Of a stretch of DNA of 5,157 nt, positions 3,792 to 5,157 are shown one piece after another. Position 1 is the first letter of the stretch; each line of letters begins with the position of its first letter. Source of the DNA: Nitrospira sp. (GTDB lineage Bacteria > Nitrospirota > Nitrospiria > Nitrospirales > Nitrospiraceae). The stretch lies in assembly GCA_016873525.1 (NCBI GenBank), contig VGXD01000166.1, positions 1 through 5,157 of the forward strand, read 5' to 3'. A program made the translations under genes and the position numbers. Under the pieces are notes generated by a model. It saw nothing but the letters and a program-made list of their open reading frames with translations, did not search any database and was not told the DNA's origin.

Positions 3792-4973
3792 CTATGAGGG
3801 CGTCTCGGACCGGACCTCAGCTACTTCCGGCTCGAGCGCCTCGACATCGCGGATTACCGTGCGAACGTCGGGATACCTCGTCGCGTGGTCGAGTGCGACG
3901 CACTTATCAATTACCGCCCGGGTGGAGCCCGTGCAGGCGCCGATGTCCAGGCGCCCAGAGAAGATGAACGAGAGCACGAAGCCGATCGCGTAGATTTCGT
4001 TGGCCACGTTGTAGTCCTTGAAGCTCACGATGGTCCGGTCCAAGATCGTCCCCCGTAGCTCCGATTCGGTCCTCGTCAGCGACGAGGAAGGGTTCTTGAA
4101 CAACCCGAAGTCGGATATCTTCACGATCACCGACCCGCCGTCGTACTCTCTCACGAGGACGTTTTGGTAGCTGACGTCGCGGTGCAGGTGCCCCTTCGAG
4201 TGCAGGTAGTTCAGCCCGTAGAGGAACTGCAGCGCGACCCGCTTTCGGGCGCCGAACGAGATACGCGCGTTGTTCCGATCAATGAAGCCACGGAGCGTGG
4301 CGTCGCAGTGTTCCATCGTGTATTCGTTGCGATCCTCGAAGTAGCGAAACACCTGGAGCACATACGGGAAGCGGAGGCTCTTCAATAGGTCGAACTCATT
4401 TCGGAATCGTGCGAGGTCTGACGGTGTCAGATTCCGTTTGGCGCGCTTCAGAGCAAACGGAATGCCGTACTCCGGATCGATGAACCGATAGACTTTGGCG
4501 TAGGACCCTGAACCGATCATCTGAAGTTCGACGGTCGAGCGACGTTCCGGAAGGTGCATCCGAGTCTCGGGCATCATGAAAACTGGCTCGTATTTAACGA
4601 GTTCAATCGCCTCGAAGTCCTCGGGGATGGGGCTGCCGCCGGAGTCGACTAGAAACTTTCTGCAATCCTCGATCACCTGCCGATAGGAATCAGCGACGAC
4701 GAACTCTAGGCCGCCGCGCCCCAGCACTTGTTTTGCGTCCCCGATCTCGTCGATAAGGCCAATGAGCTGCCGGCTGTCCTCTGCGTTGAAGTGGCGGTTC
4801 ATCCGCGCCTTGCGATTCATGAAATCGAAGAGCGCGTTGAGTCGCTGGTGGAAGTTGGCAAACATGCGACCACCCGCACCAAGGCCGGCGTAGAGCCGCA
4901 AGAATAGCGGGTCCACCTCGATCTCAACGTAGCGGTCACGCAGATCCTGCAACATCAAATCTTCGGGTGTCAT
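3792..4973 (-). CDS. Hanks-type serine/threonine protein kinase with unrecognised N-terminal domain
   Basis: A 393-residue protein if started at the ATG at 4973. Residues 1-145 form an acidic, helical domain I cannot assign (YVEIEVDPLFLRLY near its start, GGSPIPEDFEAIELVKYEPVF near its end). The kinase domain spans about 150-380: glycine loop IGSGSYAKV (153-161), ATP-site Lys176 (FALKRAK), a Glu at 193 in the C-helix, catalytic loop HRDVSYQN (264-271) and DFG at 288-290. Catalytic Asp266, Asn271 and Asp288 are present, but Ser268 replaces the usual Lys. There is no APE motif, and EIYAIGF replaces the usual DxWxxG. There is no transmembrane segment or PASTA domain, so the protein is cytosolic. 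The start is uncertain: an in-frame GTG at 5027 adds 18 residues, an ATG at 4952 removes seven, and none has a strong Shine-Dalgarno. The target is unknown; an accessory stress or phage-defence role is only a guess. Confidence 0.88.
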   Translation of the reverse strand: MTPEDLMLQDLRDRYVEIEVDPLFLRLYAGLGAGGRMFANFHQRLNALFDFMNRKARMNRHFNAEDSRQLIGLIDEIGDAKQVLGRGGLEFVVADSYRQVIEDCRKFLVDSGGSPIPEDFEAIELVKYEPVFMMPETRMHLPERRSTVELQMIGSGSYAKVYRFIDPEYGIPFALKRAKRNLTPSDLARFRNEFDLLKSLRFPYVLQVFRYFEDRNEYTMEHCDATLRGFIDRNNARISFGARKRVALQFLYGLNYLHSKGHLHRDVSYQNVLVREYDGGSVIVKISDFGLFKNPSSSLTRTESELRGTILDRTIVSFKDYNVANEIYAIGFVLSFIFSGRLDIGACTGSTRAVIDKCVALDHATRYPDVRTVIRDVEALEPEVAEVRSETPS

Positions 4974-5027
4974 CACAGGGTCAAGTATGCGCGACCCCTC
5001 TGTGCGGTGACAAACTCCTACGTTCAC

Positions 5028-5157
5028 ACTCTATAGGGTCAGAATGCGGTTGGATTTGCCCAAACCCTGGGTTGGCGCTGGTTCATGGGGCAATCCAGCC
5101 TACCGCTAGTCGGCAGCGCTCCGCTCGTGTTCGGTCGGCGATCATTCGGCGTTGTGT
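5028..5157. promoter_or_regulatory. Upstream region of the kinase gene with imperfect inverted repeat and -10-like hexamer
   Basis: GGTTGGATTTGCCC (5048-5061) and GGGGCAATCCAGCC (5087-5100) are near reverse complements, differing by one inserted base and edge mismatches, with 25 bp between. On the minus strand TATAGA (5030-5035) resembles a -10 box, but no good -35 stands 16-18 bp upstream. If that hexamer is real, transcription would start near the GTG at 5027, which favours the ATG at 4973 as the translation start. No gene is supported in this stretch. Confidence 0.3.

Noticed and set aside
5085..5157. Plus-strand frame from ATG at 5085 open to the right edge
   Set aside because: It has only 24 codons, no Shine-Dalgarno and no recognisable protein; it could be the start of a divergent gene but is unsupported.

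Overview
The window looks like the integrase end of a chromosomal genomic island or cryptic prophage in a GC-rich proteobacterium. The signs are a tyrosine integrase with an N-terminal Arm-DNA-binding domain, an AlpA-type regulator, a run of small toxin-antitoxin genes and a truncated 3' portion of tRNA-Pro(TGG). The genus cannot be read from the sequence. Every confident gene is on the minus strand, so transcription runs from right to left.

From the right, 3792-4973 encodes a Hanks-type Ser/Thr protein kinase with a long N-terminal domain that I do not recognise. Its upstream region (to 5157) carries an imperfect inverted repeat and a weak promoter-like hexamer. Left of the kinase, about 460 bp (3332-3791) have no convincing gene, only several hairpins. 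At 3311-3331 there is a tandem pair of TGGTAGCCA boxes. At 3246-3292 lies the anticodon arm, T arm and 3' acceptor strand of tRNA-Pro, with no 5' half. This is the footprint of a tRNA-targeting integrase.

Between the tRNA fragment and the integrase, 3094-3245 is dense in structure: a 7-bp-arm palindrome, a 63-nt nested inverted repeat, and three TGGGTAACA direct repeats just upstream of the integrase start. These probably form the integrase arm-binding and control region.

The integrase (1846-3093) is followed by six small genes with overlapping or nearly touching ends: hicA, hicB, hicB, hicA, a 72-aa antitoxin-like gene and a DUF4926 gene. The arrangement implies one translationally coupled polycistron that joins recombination to addiction or stability modules. 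The second hicA (963-1190) has no ATG, GTG or TTG start. It appears to begin at a CTG that overlaps the hicB stop codon and sits behind a strong Shine-Dalgarno sequence, so ORF callers that use only standard starts would miss it.

A 250-bp AT-richer spacer (280-530) with repeats and palindromes separates this operon from alpA (67-279), a likely excision or integrase regulator. Taken together, the left 3.3 kb reads as a recombination, control and maintenance block. The kinase to the right lies on the far side of the att-like sequence and may belong to a second, tandem element or to the host chromosome.
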